The notes: a model not told the origin generated them from the letters alone. 64,000 bases of DNA from Leptotrichia sp. OH3620_COT-345 (GCF_003932895.1 NZ_RQYW01000006.1:49243-113242), one strand, 5' to 3'; shown: positions 1-8,238, counted from the stretch's first letter. Translations and numbers: made by a program.

Positions 1-1148
1 ATGACCATATTACAAAGCTTCCGTCAGGATTTGACATAATTGCAGAAACAGATTCTTCAATAGCTGCAATATCTAATAATAAAGGGATTTACGCATTGCA
101 GTTTCATCCTGAAGTAGTTCATTCTCAGTGTGGAACGGAAATTATTTCAAATTTTGTATTTAATATATGCGGTTGTGAAAAAAACTGGAAAATCACCGGT
201 TTTATCGAAGAGAAAACAAAATATATAAAAAAAATAGTCGGAAGTGACCATGTGCTTCTTGCGTTGTCGGGAGGAGTGGATTCTTCAGTTGCTGCAGTTC
301 TTATTAACAATGCTATAGGTAAACAGCTTACATGTATGTTTGTGGATACGGGGCTTTTAAGAAAAGATGAAGGGAAAAAAGTACTTTCATATTATAAGGA
401 ACATTTTGATTTGAATATTGTATTTGTTGATGCTAAAGATAGGTTTTTAAATAAACTTAAAGGAATCGATGAGCCTGAAGCTAAAAGAAAAATTATCGGA
501 AATGAATTTATAGAAGTATTTAATGAAGAAATTCGAAAACTGAAAGGACAGGAAGGAGCAAAATTTCTTGCACAGGGAACGATTTATCCTGATGTGATTG
601 AATCTCAGTCCATAAAAGGACCTTCACATACCATAAAGTCACATCATAATGTAGGAGGACTTCCTGAAGACCTTAATTTTGAACTGCTTGAACCTTTAAA
701 AGAACTTTTTAAAGATGAAGTAAGGAAAGTAGGACGTGAACTTGGACTTCCTGATATTATTATAAACAGACACCCATTTCCGGGTCCGGGACTTGGAATA
801 AGAGTTATCGGAGAAGTTACTGCTGAAAAAGTGAAAATATTACAGGAAGCTGATGATGTATTTGTAACCGAACTCATGGAAAAGGATCTTTACGGAAAGG
901 TAGATCAAGCGTTTATAACATTGCTTCCTGTGAAAACTGTAGGAGTTATGGGTGACCAGAGGACTTATGAATATGTGGCTGCTATCCGTTCGGTAAATAC
1001 TATTGACTTTATGACTGCTACATGGTCGAAACTTCCTTATGAGTTTTTAGAGGATGTATCAAATAAGATTATAAATAAAGTGAACGGAATAAATAGAATT
1101 GTGTATGATATTTCTTCCAAACCGCCGGGAACAATTGAGTGGGAGTGA
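1..1148 (+). CDS. guaA: GMP synthase (glutamine-hydrolysing), 3' part
   Basis: Converts XMP to GMP with glutamine and ATP in purine synthesis. The window opens inside the gene, so the start is missing; the frame is open from base 3. Visible are the end of the class I glutamine amidotransferase domain ([10 protein letters not shown], with the triad His and Glu), the ATP-pyrophosphatase P-loop [28 protein letters not shown], and the C-terminal dimerisation domain with FPGPGLGIR and the terminal PPGTIEWE. The last codons (ATT GAG TGG GAG TGA) overlap the left attachment core of the integrated element, which supplies the final bases without altering the protein. Identification is certain; only the 5' end is unseen. 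Confidence 0.97.
   Translation, partial: DHITKLPSGFDIIAETDSSIAAISNNKGIYALQFHPEVVHSQCGTEIISNFVFNICGCEKNWKITGFIEEKTKYIKKIVGSDHVLLALSGGVDSSVAAVLINNAIGKQLTCMFVDTGLLRKDEGKKVLSYYKEHFDLNIVFVDAKDRFLNKLKGIDEPEAKRKIIGNEFIEVFNEEIRKLKGQEGAKFLAQGTIYPDVIESQSIKGPSHTIKSHHNVGGLPEDLNFELLEPLKELFKDEVRKVGRELGLPDIIINRHPFPGPGLGIRVIGEVTAEKVKILQEADDVFVTELMEKDLYGKVDQAFITLLPVKTVGVMGDQRTYEYVAAIRSVNTIDFMTATWSKLPYEFLEDVSNKIINKVNGINRIVYDISSKPPGTIEWE
1134..1144 (+). other. attL: attL core of the element
   Basis: ATTGAGTGGGA lies inside the last codons of guaA and is identical to 14129-14139. Recombination within this core would swap GAG TGA (present) for GAA TAG (right end), both encoding the same GuaA terminus. Confidence 0.85.
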
Positions 1149-1155
1149 TAGTAAT

Positions 1156-1167
1156 AAATATGTTTCT
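1156..1167 (+). promoter_or_regulatory. Left-end copy of the int operator half-site
   Basis: AAATATGTTTCT lies 11 bases inside the left core and is identical to the right part of the complete palindrome AGAAACAAATATGTTTCT at the integrase promoter (3681-3698). The right end has the complementary part, AGAAACAAATATGTT, 9 bases inside its core. This is a candidate binding site for the integrase, excisionase or XRE repressor; which one is unknown. Confidence 0.55.
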
Positions 1168-1227
1168 GCTATAGAACCATTGAAAACGCAGGGTTTTAGC
1201 GATTTAAAAGCGTAAAAACTGTCTTAG

Positions 1228-1248
1228 TGATACTATTTTGATACTAAA
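1228..1248 (+). repeat. Left subterminal repeat, candidate integrase arm site
   Basis: A 21-base stretch containing two GATACT hexamers 11 bases apart. It recurs at 14009-14029 in the same orientation with one mismatch. The left copy lies about 84 bases from the attL core and the right copy about 100 bases from the attR core, as expected for arm-type sites bound by the integrase N-terminal domain. The integrase-binding role is inferred. Confidence 0.55.
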
Positions 1249-1302
1249 AAGTCCCAAGAGTAGGTTCAAAAGGGAGTTGTTGAATTTAGATAAATTGTTT
1301 AG

Positions 1303-1334
1303 AAAGCCTTCCATCATTTTGGTGGGAGGCTTTT
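1303..1334 (+). terminator. Rho-independent terminator in left end
   Basis: AAAGCCTTCC (1303-1312) pairs with GGGAGGCTTT (1324-1333) around an 11-base loop, with one G:T pair, and is followed by a short T run. It lies after guaA within the left end and probably insulates the element from guaA transcription. The rest of 1149-1472 holds only the end sites described separately. Confidence 0.65.
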
Positions 1335-1472
1335 GTGGATATGGTATAAATCAATAAAAACGAAACTTTGAATTTCTAATGTCTGTGATATCTTGTTATT
1401 CTTAAAGCTATTTATAAATGGCTATTTGTAAATTGATATTTAGCTGCTAATATAAAAAATGGAGGTATTTTT

Positions 1473-2432
1473 ATGGCTAATATGATTGAACGCATAGGAG
1501 TTCATCATTGTGCTGAAATCGCTGTGCGTAATAAATGGATATTTAGAGAACAACCAGTTGATGATATTGGCATTGATGCTCATATGGAATTTGTTGACGA
1601 GTCTGGCAAAAACAGACAACTTTTAGCATTGCAAATCAAATCAGGCTCCAGTTGGTTTAAGGAAAAAAAAGATGATTATATAGTTTTTAGAGATATAAAT
1701 GAGAGACAATACAATTATTGGACTACAAATTCCTTACCGTGTATTGTAGTTTTATATAATCCAGATGATGATATGTGCATTTGGCAGAAATTAACTGATA
1801 AAACTATCGAAAGAACAAAAGGAGGTAGAGGCAAGGGATTTTTTGTTAAAGTTCCTACCGCTCAGACATTTTTAAATCATCCATCAAATGAAATACTTCT
1901 TTCTTTTACCAACCTACCAAAACATGTTTTAAATTATAACTTTTTGTTGTCTCAAAAGAAATTCATTCAGATTATTAAAGATGGAGGAACAGTTAAACTT
2001 CATTCAACAGAATGGGTAAACAAGAGTAGTGGCAAAGGAGAGACAGAATTGATTGTCGATGATGGAGAAAATGAAAAGAGATATTTATATCCATATTATT
2101 TTCCTTTTACTCCTTACACTGAAGTTTTTCCTAAATTGTTCCCCTGGGCAGATTTTGAAGCTGATGAAGATTTTTATATGGAAGAAGACGAATCACTATG
2201 GCGTGAATATCATTGTTATTATGATAAAGAGGATGAAGAATGGCTTATTGTTGGAGATTCATTTGAAGAATTTCGAAATAAATTAAATCCGATGCGTAGC
2301 ATTAACCATTCAGGAGAAGTGGCTGAATATATGTTGACTTTAAGTATAAACGAATTAGGCAGATCATTTTTAACCATAGATGATTATATATCACAAGATC
2401 AACCATATACAAAGGCAGTACCAGAAGAATAA
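1473..2432 (+). CDS. DUF4365 domain protein (predicted nuclease-like fold)
   Basis: A 319-residue cytoplasmic protein. The first ~130 residues fit DUF4365: a DIGIDAHMEF motif near residues 31-40, then LALQIKSG about 20 residues later. This D…QxK spacing resembles the PD-(D/E)xK nuclease fold. The remaining ~190 residues are acidic and aromatic-rich and I do not recognise them. GGAGG ends 7 bases before the ATG, fixing the start. It is the first gene inside the element and runs into a second small gene 19 bases downstream, so the two probably share a transcript. DUF4365 proteins are common in mobile elements and defence islands, but the activity here is unproven. There is no signal peptide or membrane segment. 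Confidence 0.7.
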   Translation: MANMIERIGVHHCAEIAVRNKWIFREQPVDDIGIDAHMEFVDESGKNRQLLALQIKSGSSWFKEKKDDYIVFRDINERQYNYWTTNSLPCIVVLYNPDDDMCIWQKLTDKTIERTKGGRGKGFFVKVPTAQTFLNHPSNEILLSFTNLPKHVLNYNFLLSQKKFIQIIKDGGTVKLHSTEWVNKSSGKGETELIVDDGENEKRYLYPYYFPFTPYTEVFPKLFPWADFEADEDFYMEEDESLWREYHCYYDKEDEEWLIVGDSFEEFRNKLNPMRSINHSGEVAEYMLTLSINELGRSFLTIDDYISQDQPYTKAVPEE

Positions 2433-2451
2433 TAATATTACGGAGAGAAAT

Positions 2452-2850
2452 ATGAAAAAAGTTAATCTTAGTGGCAGCATGGAGAATGAAATATCGGTTG
2501 ATAGATACAGACTTGATCCTACCGAGAAGTATGTGATTAATCTTATAGAAGAAATGGAATTTCAACAATCAATTATGATGTCATTTCAGATAATGGGTTA
2601 TCCTCCAGCACTTAAAAACTATCATGCATGGTTATTTGAAAATGGGTTCAGTGTGGAAGCCCCAAATCCAACGAATGAATTTGTGGCTAAATATTACGGT
2701 GTTAAACCACTTTGGAAAACTGGTTATTCCCAAGGTATTGTTGTAAAGGATGAGAAGGATAGTGATTATTTTATTGTTATGGAGTGTAGCAACAAGAATA
2801 AAGGATATAAACATACAATAGTAATACTTACTTTAGGTGGATGCATGTGA
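2452..2850 (+). CDS. Small hypothetical partner of the DUF4365 gene
   Basis: A 132-residue protein I do not recognise. I chose the ATG at 2452 because a GGAGAG ribosome site lies just before it; an upstream in-frame ATG at 2380 would overlap the previous gene by more than 50 bases and lacks a site. The sequence has an acidic N-terminus, a hydrophobic helix-rich middle (LPPAL-like YPPALKNYHAWLFENGF) and a beta-like end (SDYFIVMECSN … HTIVILTLGG). There is no signal peptide or catalytic motif. It is tightly spaced after the DUF4365 gene and before a bidirectional terminator, so the pair forms a two-gene unit. An immunity, regulator or effector role are all possible. Confidence 0.6.
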   Translation: MKKVNLSGSMENEISVDRYRLDPTEKYVINLIEEMEFQQSIMMSFQIMGYPPALKNYHAWLFENGFSVEAPNPTNEFVAKYYGVKPLWKTGYSQGIVVKDEKDSDYFIVMECSNKNKGYKHTIVILTLGGCM

Positions 2851-2953
2851 ATTCTTGCAAATATGACAAAGTAATAACGATTATTTTTGTCACATTAATT
2901 ATAAGGTAAGGTTATGAATTATTTTTTAGATGAATGTGTAGTACAATAAATAC

Positions 2954-2998
2954 AAAGCACATAACTTTAAGATCTAAAATCTTTCAGTTATGTGCTTT
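2954..2998. terminator. Bidirectional terminator between convergent genes
   Basis: A perfect 13-bp stem, AAAGCACATAACT (2954-2966) and AGTTATGTGCTTT (2986-2998), with a nested AAGAT/ATCTT stem in the loop. A-rich and T-rich flanks suit both strands. It separates the DUF4365 operon from the convergent XRE gene. Confidence 0.85.
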
Positions 2999-3006
2999 TT
3001 CTGTGC

Positions 3007-3549
3007 CTATTTTATTTCCGGTGGAATTTTAACTGACATACCGTTATTAAAGCGTTTGAGATTACTTTCTTCAAAAGGAACATAATCTTTTTTTAGACTG
3101 TCGGGGTAGTTTGCCTTCCAATCCTCATATGCTTCTCTTGTGATCTCATTATTTTCGTATTTTTTCTTCATTTTTTGCCATTGTTCGAGCATGCCTCTAA
3201 TTCTAAGAATGGCTTCACTACCAAAATAGATACCTGTGGTAGTATATTCAGGATCTTCGTCATTTACAATAACAGGTCTTATATTGACTTCAATGCTGTC
3301 GTCCAGCTTAAACAAGAATCTCATCAAATCATGTTCCGTATAGGGATAATCAGGTTCTTTTAAATACTCTTTATTTACATGGAGTGCAGTAGATATATTT
3401 TCCAAAACATCCTCTTTGGGAGTGCGAATATCAAGCTCATATTGTCTGATTCTAACATCATCTAAATGCGTTCTGTCTCCTAATGCTTTTTGAGTGATTC
3501 TCCGTAGTTCACGGAATTTCTTTATCAATTTACCCAAACTCAATTCCAT
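3007..3549 (-). CDS. XRE-family transcriptional regulator of the element
   Basis: About 180 residues. The N-terminal helix-turn-helix is of the XRE/Cro type (GKLIKKFRELRRITQKALGDRTHLDDVRI, then RTPKEDVLENISTALHV). A C-terminal region of unknown role is rich in charged and aromatic residues. An AGGAGG motif lies only 2 bases from the ATG at 3549, so an in-frame TTG at 3543, 8 bases from that motif, may be the true start; the upstream extension is hydrophobic junk. It is divergent from xis-int and faces the palindrome at 3681-3698, so it is the likely repressor of excision. Its regulatory target is inferred from position only. Confidence 0.8.
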   Translation of the reverse strand: MELSLGKLIKKFRELRRITQKALGDRTHLDDVRIRQYELDIRTPKEDVLENISTALHVNKEYLKEPDYPYTEHDLMRFLFKLDDSIEVNIRPVIVNDEDPEYTTTGIYFGSEAILRIRGMLEQWQKMKKKYENNEITREAYEDWKANYPDSLKKDYVPFEESNLKRFNNGMSVKIPPEIK

Positions 3550-3638
3550 CACCTCCTTAGGAGCAAATTTGTTTCTCTTATTACTATAATCGAAAACAAG
3601 AAAAAATTCAATAGAAAAATAAAAAATAAAAAAAGGAC

Positions 3639-3667
3639 TTGACAGAAACAAAAAAGCTACTTATAAT
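3639..3667 (+). promoter_or_regulatory. Promoter of the xis-int operon
   Basis: TTGACA (3639-3644), a 17-base spacer and TATAAT (3662-3667) form a consensus sigma-70 promoter. It reads into the excisionase, integrase and downstream replication genes. Confidence 0.85.
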
Positions 3668-3680
3668 CTAAAATAGAAAC

Positions 3681-3698
3681 AGAAACAAATATGTTTCT
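3681..3698. promoter_or_regulatory. Palindromic operator at the xis-int start
   Basis: AGAAACA-AATA-TGTTTCT has perfect 7-bp arms and is preceded by an extra AGAAAC. It lies about 14 bases after the -10 box and overlaps the expected transcription start and leader. Parts of the same motif lie just inside both element ends. The likely ligand is the divergent XRE regulator or the excisionase. Confidence 0.7.
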
Positions 3699-3720
3699 AA
3701 AAAGAAAGGAGGAAAGTGCG

Positions 3721-3906
3721 ATGGAAAAATTATTTCTTACTTCAAAAGAGGTTGCCGATTTACTAAATATTTCGCAGCAACAGGCTTATAAGATCATCCG
3801 AGATATGAATAAGCAGCTTGCTGAACACGGCTTTCTTATCCTTAGGGGAAAAATCAATAAGAAATACTTTCTGGAACAAATCTACAAAGCAAAGGAGGAA
3901 GAATAA
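3721..3906 (+). CDS. xis: Excisionase-type small helix-turn-helix protein
   Basis: A 61-residue protein with a MerR-like winged-helix motif (LTSKEVADLLNISQQQAYKIIRDMNKQ) and a basic C-terminus typical of excisionase-family recombination directionality factors. AAAGGAGG precedes the ATG at 3721; a longer reading from 3691 would start inside the operator and is unlikely. Its stop overlaps the integrase ATG by one base, so translation is coupled. It probably bends DNA at the element ends so that the integrase favours excision, and it may bind the AGAAAC palindrome halves near both att cores. Function follows from size, fold and position. Confidence 0.8.
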   Translation: MEKLFLTSKEVADLLNISQQQAYKIIRDMNKQLAEHGFLILRGKINKKYFLEQIYKAKEEE

Positions 3907-5009
3907 TGCCGGCATATAAGGATGAAAAAAGCGGAAAATGGTTCGTTTCATTCTATTACAAAGACTGGGACGGTGAAAGCAGAAAGAAGTTGAAGAGAGG
4001 GTTTGAAACAAAGAAGGATGCAATAGCTTATGAGAGGAATTTCACAGTTAAAATGTCAGGTTCTCTCAATATGTTATTTGAAGATTATTTTGAACTGTAT
4101 AAATCCGATGTGATTGGAACTGTAAGGCTTAATACTTGGATGACAAAGGAGCATATGATAAGAACGAAAATACTCCCGTTTTTCACCGGAATGAAAGTCA
4201 GCGAGATAAAGCCTGTAGTCGTTAAGAAATGGCATAATGTACTTTTGAACATTGAAAATGCGGAAGGAGAAGTGTACAAGCCAACTTACCTGAAATCGAT
4301 CCATGCACAACTTAGCTGTATGTTCAATCATGCGGTCAAGTACTACGGACTAAAACAGAATCCGTGCAAGATAACAGGACGAATCGGAAAGCAGAAGAGT
4401 GATGAGGAAGTAGCGTTTTGGACAAAAGAGGAATACTTGCAGTTTATAGAAGCTGTTAAGGACAAGGATATTTCATTTTATGCTTTTGAACTACTTTATT
4501 GGACGGGAATTCGTTTGGGTGAACTCAGAGCTTTGACGAAAGGGGATTTTAACTTTGAGAAAAAAACAATGAGAATCAGCAAATCCGCACAGAGAATTAA
4601 CGGAGAAGAGGTCATTACCGATCCAAAAACACCAAAAAGTAAGCGAACAATCATACTTCCGGATTTTCTAATCAAAGAACTTCAAGACTACTTCTTAAAG
4701 ATAGAATACTTTTCTGATGAAGAACAAATTTTCCCGAAATGCAAAACATACTTTAACAAAGAAATGCAGAGAGGGATTAAAAAGTCCGGAGTTAAGAAAA
4801 TCAAGCTTCACGCACTGAGACACAGCCATATATCGCTACTGATAGAAATGGGTTTTACACCTGTTGATATTGCAGCAAGAACAGGACATGAGAGCATAAA
4901 GGTGTTGATGGATTACAGCCATATGTTCCCTAACAAACAGATGGATATGGCGAATCGGTTGGATAAGGAGGGAGAATACAGTGAAAGCACCGAAATTTCC
5001 AAGCTATGA
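3906..5009 (+). CDS. int: Tyrosine recombinase (element integrase)
   Basis: A 367-residue site-specific recombinase that integrates and excises the element. It has an N-terminal arm-binding domain (KSGKWFVSFYYKD … RGFETKKDAIAYE, residues ~9-45), a SAM-like core-binding domain (~55-165) and a C-terminal catalytic domain. The active-site residues are visible: R203 (TGIRLGE), H302 and R305 (HALRHSH), H328 (GHES) and the nucleophile Y337 (MDYSHMF). Length and layout match Tn916-like integrases. The start is coupled to xis. The target is presumably the 3' end of guaA, marked by the 11-bp core. All catalytic residues are intact, so it should be active. Confidence 0.95.
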   Translation: MPAYKDEKSGKWFVSFYYKDWDGESRKKLKRGFETKKDAIAYERNFTVKMSGSLNMLFEDYFELYKSDVIGTVRLNTWMTKEHMIRTKILPFFTGMKVSEIKPVVVKKWHNVLLNIENAEGEVYKPTYLKSIHAQLSCMFNHAVKYYGLKQNPCKITGRIGKQKSDEEVAFWTKEEYLQFIEAVKDKDISFYAFELLYWTGIRLGELRALTKGDFNFEKKTMRISKSAQRINGEEVITDPKTPKSKRTIILPDFLIKELQDYFLKIEYFSDEEQIFPKCKTYFNKEMQRGIKKSGVKKIKLHALRHSHISLLIEMGFTPVDIAARTGHESIKVLMDYSHMFPNKQMDMANRLDKEGEYSESTEISKL

Positions 5010-5430
5010 TGAAGCGGTTAATCGCAAGTCAAAAAAAGGAAAACCGCTGATGACTAAGGAAGAATGGGAAAAGCTTGAGGAAGAAAGAAAGCAAAAAGAC
5101 AAAGACAAGCATGTAAAGTCTGATAAAAACCGAAAGCGACGGGCAACAATAGTTTTCAGAACTACCGAAAAGGATCGAGAAATCATATTCAGTAAAATTG
5201 CACTATCAGGGTTAAACAGACAAGACTATATGACGGATGCAATATTGAATGCACCGATAAAGGTTGTTGCAACAAGGAATGTGATCGACCAATGTAAAAC
5301 GGAGCTGCAAAATATTTTTGCGGAGCTTCGGAGGATAAACAGTTATGAGAATATGGCTGAAAAGGACAAATATGTACTTGAGATGATTTGTCAAATTATT
5401 GAAGCGGCACTAAAAAATAAAAGCCTTTAG
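4981..5430 (+). CDS. Putative ribbon-helix-helix DNA-binding protein
   Basis: A 149-residue protein starting at a GTG with GGAGGG upstream; it overlaps the integrase end by 29 bases. The first ~55 residues are highly charged (many Lys and Glu). A segment RATIVFRTTEKDREIIFSKI followed by SGLNRQDYMTDAIL resembles the strand-helix-helix fold found in MobC and antitoxin-type regulators. The C-terminal third is helical. It lies between integration and replication modules and directly before a nested inverted repeat (5454-5506) that it might bind. A role as auxiliary mobilization or copy-control protein is possible. The family call is tentative. Confidence 0.55.
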   Translation: MKAPKFPSYDEAVNRKSKKGKPLMTKEEWEKLEEERKQKDKDKHVKSDKNRKRRATIVFRTTEKDREIIFSKIALSGLNRQDYMTDAILNAPIKVVATRNVIDQCKTELQNIFAELRRINSYENMAEKDKYVLEMICQIIEAALKNKSL

Positions 5431-5453
5431 CCAAAAGACCAAAGGCAAGATGA

Positions 5454-5506
5454 AAGTACAACTTGGTATTTCATCCCTGACAAGATTATTTTATCAGGTT
5501 GTACTT
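5454..5506. repeat. Nested inverted repeat before the primase gene
   Basis: AAGTACAAC (5454-5462) pairs with GTTGTACTT (5498-5506); inside, CCTGA (5476-5480) pairs with TCAGG (5494-5498). There is no T run, so a simple terminator is unlikely. It ends 31 bases before the primase start and could be an operator, a leader structure or part of a replication origin. Confidence 0.55.
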
Positions 5507-5537
5507 CCGTTCTCAATAAAAATTTTAGGAGGTTACC

Positions 5538-6467
5538 ATGATAAACAAGGAGAACTATCTACAAAATATTCCACTTGAATTAAGGCAATATAAGCAATGG
5601 CTGTGGTTTAAGAGAATTGTAAAAGTAGACAAATGGGGAAAAGAAAAAATTTCTAAAATACCCATCAGCCCAATCACATTAAAATCAGATGGTTGGAACG
5701 ATAGAAAGCATTGGACGGATTTTGAAACGGCAGTTAAAAATTTAGAAAGTAGTGGCTCGGATGGATTGTCTTTTGCACTAAGCAAAGATGATCCATTTGT
5801 TTGTATCGACTTAGATCGGGTTGATGACAGCTTTGGAGATTTTCTAAATGACTTCCATGACACCTATCGAGAAGTCTCACAATCCGGGAGAGGTGTTCAT
5901 ATCTTTGCTAAAGGTGTGATTGCAAAAAACTTCAATAATCAAATCGAAAAAGTGGAGATGTATCAGGAAAACAGGTGCATTGCGATGACAGGAAATATCC
6001 AAAGGTTTGGGAATGTGCCTGTCAGAACGATCAAGCCAAAACAAAAAGAACTGGATAAATACTATAAATTATTTGCTCCGAAAGATAGCATTAAAGAAGC
6101 GATTAGAAAGTATCAAGTGATGGATGACCGGGTTCCGGATAGCAACAAAGTTATAGAGATAATGTGCAGACATAATGCGAGGGCGAAGGCTTTGTTTGAA
6201 GGCTCGAACACAAGCGGAGATCCAAGCAAAGATGATTTTGTACTTCTTCTTTTCCTAAACAGCTTTACGCACGGAAACGCAGAAATGATGAAAGAAATCT
6301 TCCTCAGATCTGCACTGAATCGAATGGGAGATAAAAGCAAAAGAAGGACAGAAGCAGGCTATCTTAGATATTTGGATGAGAGTATTAGAAAAGCATTGCA
6401 GGGAGGCAATCAAAGATATTGGGATTATAACTATCACAGAAAAAAAGGAGGATATTCGCTTGAATAA
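5538..6467 (+). CDS. PrimPol-type primase/polymerase of the element
   Basis: A 309-residue protein resembling the phage NrS-1-like primase-polymerases and plasmid primases: PLELRQYKQWLWFK at the N-terminus, GLSFAL … FVCIDLDRVDD (likely metal-binding Asp pair), SQSGRGVHIFAKG, and VEMYQENRCIAMTG. The C-terminal part (DDFVLLLFLNSFTHGNAEMM … YLRYLDESI) matches the helical domain of such enzymes. AGGAGG precedes the ATG. It overlaps the start of a VirE-type helicase gene by 8 bases, and together they form a minimal initiation module. The family is inferred from motifs; activity and origin are not shown. Confidence 0.75.
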   Translation: MINKENYLQNIPLELRQYKQWLWFKRIVKVDKWGKEKISKIPISPITLKSDGWNDRKHWTDFETAVKNLESSGSDGLSFALSKDDPFVCIDLDRVDDSFGDFLNDFHDTYREVSQSGRGVHIFAKGVIAKNFNNQIEKVEMYQENRCIAMTGNIQRFGNVPVRTIKPKQKELDKYYKLFAPKDSIKEAIRKYQVMDDRVPDSNKVIEIMCRHNARAKALFEGSNTSGDPSKDDFVLLLFLNSFTHGNAEMMKEIFLRSALNRMGDKSKRRTEAGYLRYLDESIRKALQGGNQRYWDYNYHRKKGGYSLE

Positions 6468-7851
6468 CTGGCTTACATTTGATGATGTGGAGCTTTCCGA
6501 TTACTTGAATCGTGAGCTTGAACTCACAGAGAAGGGACAAGTCAAAAGTACAACCACCAATCTCATTACTGTGTTAGTAAATCCTTGTTTTTGCAAAGAA
6601 AGAGAGATTTTATCCGGTCATATATTTTTCGATACTTGCAGCATGACGATTCAGTTTTATGGATGGCTGAGAGGTGAAAAAAGTTCGGATTTTGAAATTC
6701 GAAAATGGAATGACCATATGACGAATATCCTTGGTGTTGAAATCGAGAGAGAGTTTGGCATCAAATATTCCAAAAGTCGTATGGAAGATGCAATCACTTT
6801 TGTTGCACATAAAAGAACGATAAACTTGCCTGCAATGTATATGAAATCCTTGACTTATGATGGCAAGGAACATATTTCAAAATTGCTTTCAAAATATCTT
6901 GGGGCAGAAGAAAATGAGCTGAATTCCTGGATAATGAAACATATCTTGGTCGGTATGGTAAAACGGGTATTTCATCCGGGATGCAAGTTTGATGAACTGA
7001 TGGTTTTGACAGGCTCTCAAGGTGTGGGAAAGACATCCTTTATTGAAAAGCTGGCACTGTTCCCCGAATGGTATTGTTCGCTCAATAACATCAAAGGCAA
7101 GGATGCGGTCAGCAATTTGGTGGGGAAAGTCGTAGTAGAACTGGAGGAATTTGTGGCACTTAGAAACGCAAAGAGTGCTGATGAAGCGAAGCTCTTTATT
7201 TCTGCAAGAACAAGCACAGTAAGACTTCCATATGAGAGGTTTTCAAGAGATGTAAAACGAACTTGTATCTTGATTGCAACGACAAATGATGCGACATTCC
7301 TGGGAGATTTTTCGGGAGAGCGAAGATACTTGCCGGTCAAAGTAAATATGGAAAAAATACAGATGCCGCTCATGTATGATCCTGAAAAATTTCCTGTATT
7401 GGAAACTATCACAAAAGAAGAACATGAGGAAATGGTAAGAAATGACTTCGAAGGAGCCATTGCAGAAGCCGTATATCTTTACGAAAACAAATTACACGAT
7501 TTCTATTTGCCGAAAGAATTGAGAAATGATCTGAATCTTGTCATTCAAACGCATAAAAGTGAAAACCGACATGTCCAAAACTTCCTGGACTTTATGGAAT
7601 GGAAAACGACAAAATCCGATACGCCGGATCTCCTTTGTTCCGCAGAATTTACAAGTAAGTACCCTGAAACGAATGAAAAAGTCTTTTCGGAACTGATGGC
7701 AAATGAGATGGCGGGAGAATGGATCTTAGAAGCAAATGTGAAAAGCAAGAAGGTAAGGATTGACGGAGTGGTTCGAGTAAGTAAGAAATTCTACAAAAGG
7801 ACAATAACTACAGACTTTGTGGAAGTAGAAGCCTCGGAGATACCGTTCTGA
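6460..7851 (+). CDS. VirE-family P-loop helicase-like protein
   Basis: A 463-residue protein of the virulence-associated E family, a superfamily 3-like P-loop ATPase that partners with primases in phages and mobile elements. Walker A is GSQGVGKT (about residues 185-192), Walker B is VVVELEEF, and a sensor region ATTND…GERRYLPVKV follows. I choose the TTG at 6460 because AAGGAGG lies 8 bases before it; an in-frame ATG at 6376 lies deep inside the primase gene with no ribosome site. The C-terminal ~100 residues resemble a winged-helix tail. It probably unwinds the origin or elongates replication of the excised circle. Confidence 0.85.
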   Translation: MNNWLTFDDVELSDYLNRELELTEKGQVKSTTTNLITVLVNPCFCKEREILSGHIFFDTCSMTIQFYGWLRGEKSSDFEIRKWNDHMTNILGVEIEREFGIKYSKSRMEDAITFVAHKRTINLPAMYMKSLTYDGKEHISKLLSKYLGAEENELNSWIMKHILVGMVKRVFHPGCKFDELMVLTGSQGVGKTSFIEKLALFPEWYCSLNNIKGKDAVSNLVGKVVVELEEFVALRNAKSADEAKLFISARTSTVRLPYERFSRDVKRTCILIATTNDATFLGDFSGERRYLPVKVNMEKIQMPLMYDPEKFPVLETITKEEHEEMVRNDFEGAIAEAVYLYENKLHDFYLPKELRNDLNLVIQTHKSENRHVQNFLDFMEWKTTKSDTPDLLCSAEFTSKYPETNEKVFSELMANEMAGEWILEANVKSKKVRIDGVVRVSKKFYKRTITTDFVEVEASEIPF

Positions 7852-7869
7852 GAGTTTTGAAAAAGTCCG

Positions 7870-7918
7870 CTACCGCTACTTTGCTACCGACTTCAAAGGT
7901 AGTGTGGTAGTGGTAGCG
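7870..7918. repeat. Large imperfect inverted repeat of CTACC units
   Basis: Twenty-base arms at 7870-7889 and 7899-7918 match at about 16 positions, built from repeated CTAC(C)/GGTAG blocks around a 9-base loop. It lies 19 bases after the helicase gene. There is no T run. It may be a factor-independent pause, an iteron-like origin or a recombination remnant. The remaining sequence to 8137 holds no gene. Confidence 0.5.
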
Positions 7919-8137
7919 ATAACTTTCAAACTTCTATAAAACGGAACTTGAGCAGAATGAGAGTTATCCCTCTTGGCTACGGATGCCCTTATTCTTCTGT
8001 GATAGTCATAAGAGAATAGAGCTTATTTTCACAAAAAGAGTATGTTCAGAGAGATAGCAAGCATATACTTTTTGACCACAGTCAAAAAAGTAGGCTTGTA
8101 AGCTGGGAATTCAGCTTAACCAATTTTACCCTCGCCT

Positions 8138-8220
8138 AATTATCTCGGCAACTCAAATAAATTTTCGTTGGAGATAATTGGCTGGGGCAGACCCTAGGGA
8201 GAACCCTAAGACCCCGAAAA
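8138..8220 (+). other. oriT: Putative origin of transfer (oriT)
   Basis: Directly before mobC and the relaxase gene lie AATTATCTC (8138-8146) paired with GAGATAATT (8171-8179), then GGCTGGGGCAGACC, then a small hairpin TAGGG (8195-8199) / CCCTA (8204-8208) followed by AGACCCCG. A long inverted repeat followed by a short G/C-rich nick-like region next to relaxosome genes is the usual layout of MOBP-type oriTs. The nick site is not identified; location and structure are the only evidence. Confidence 0.5.
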
Positions 8221-8238
8221 AGAAAGGAGTGATGAAAC

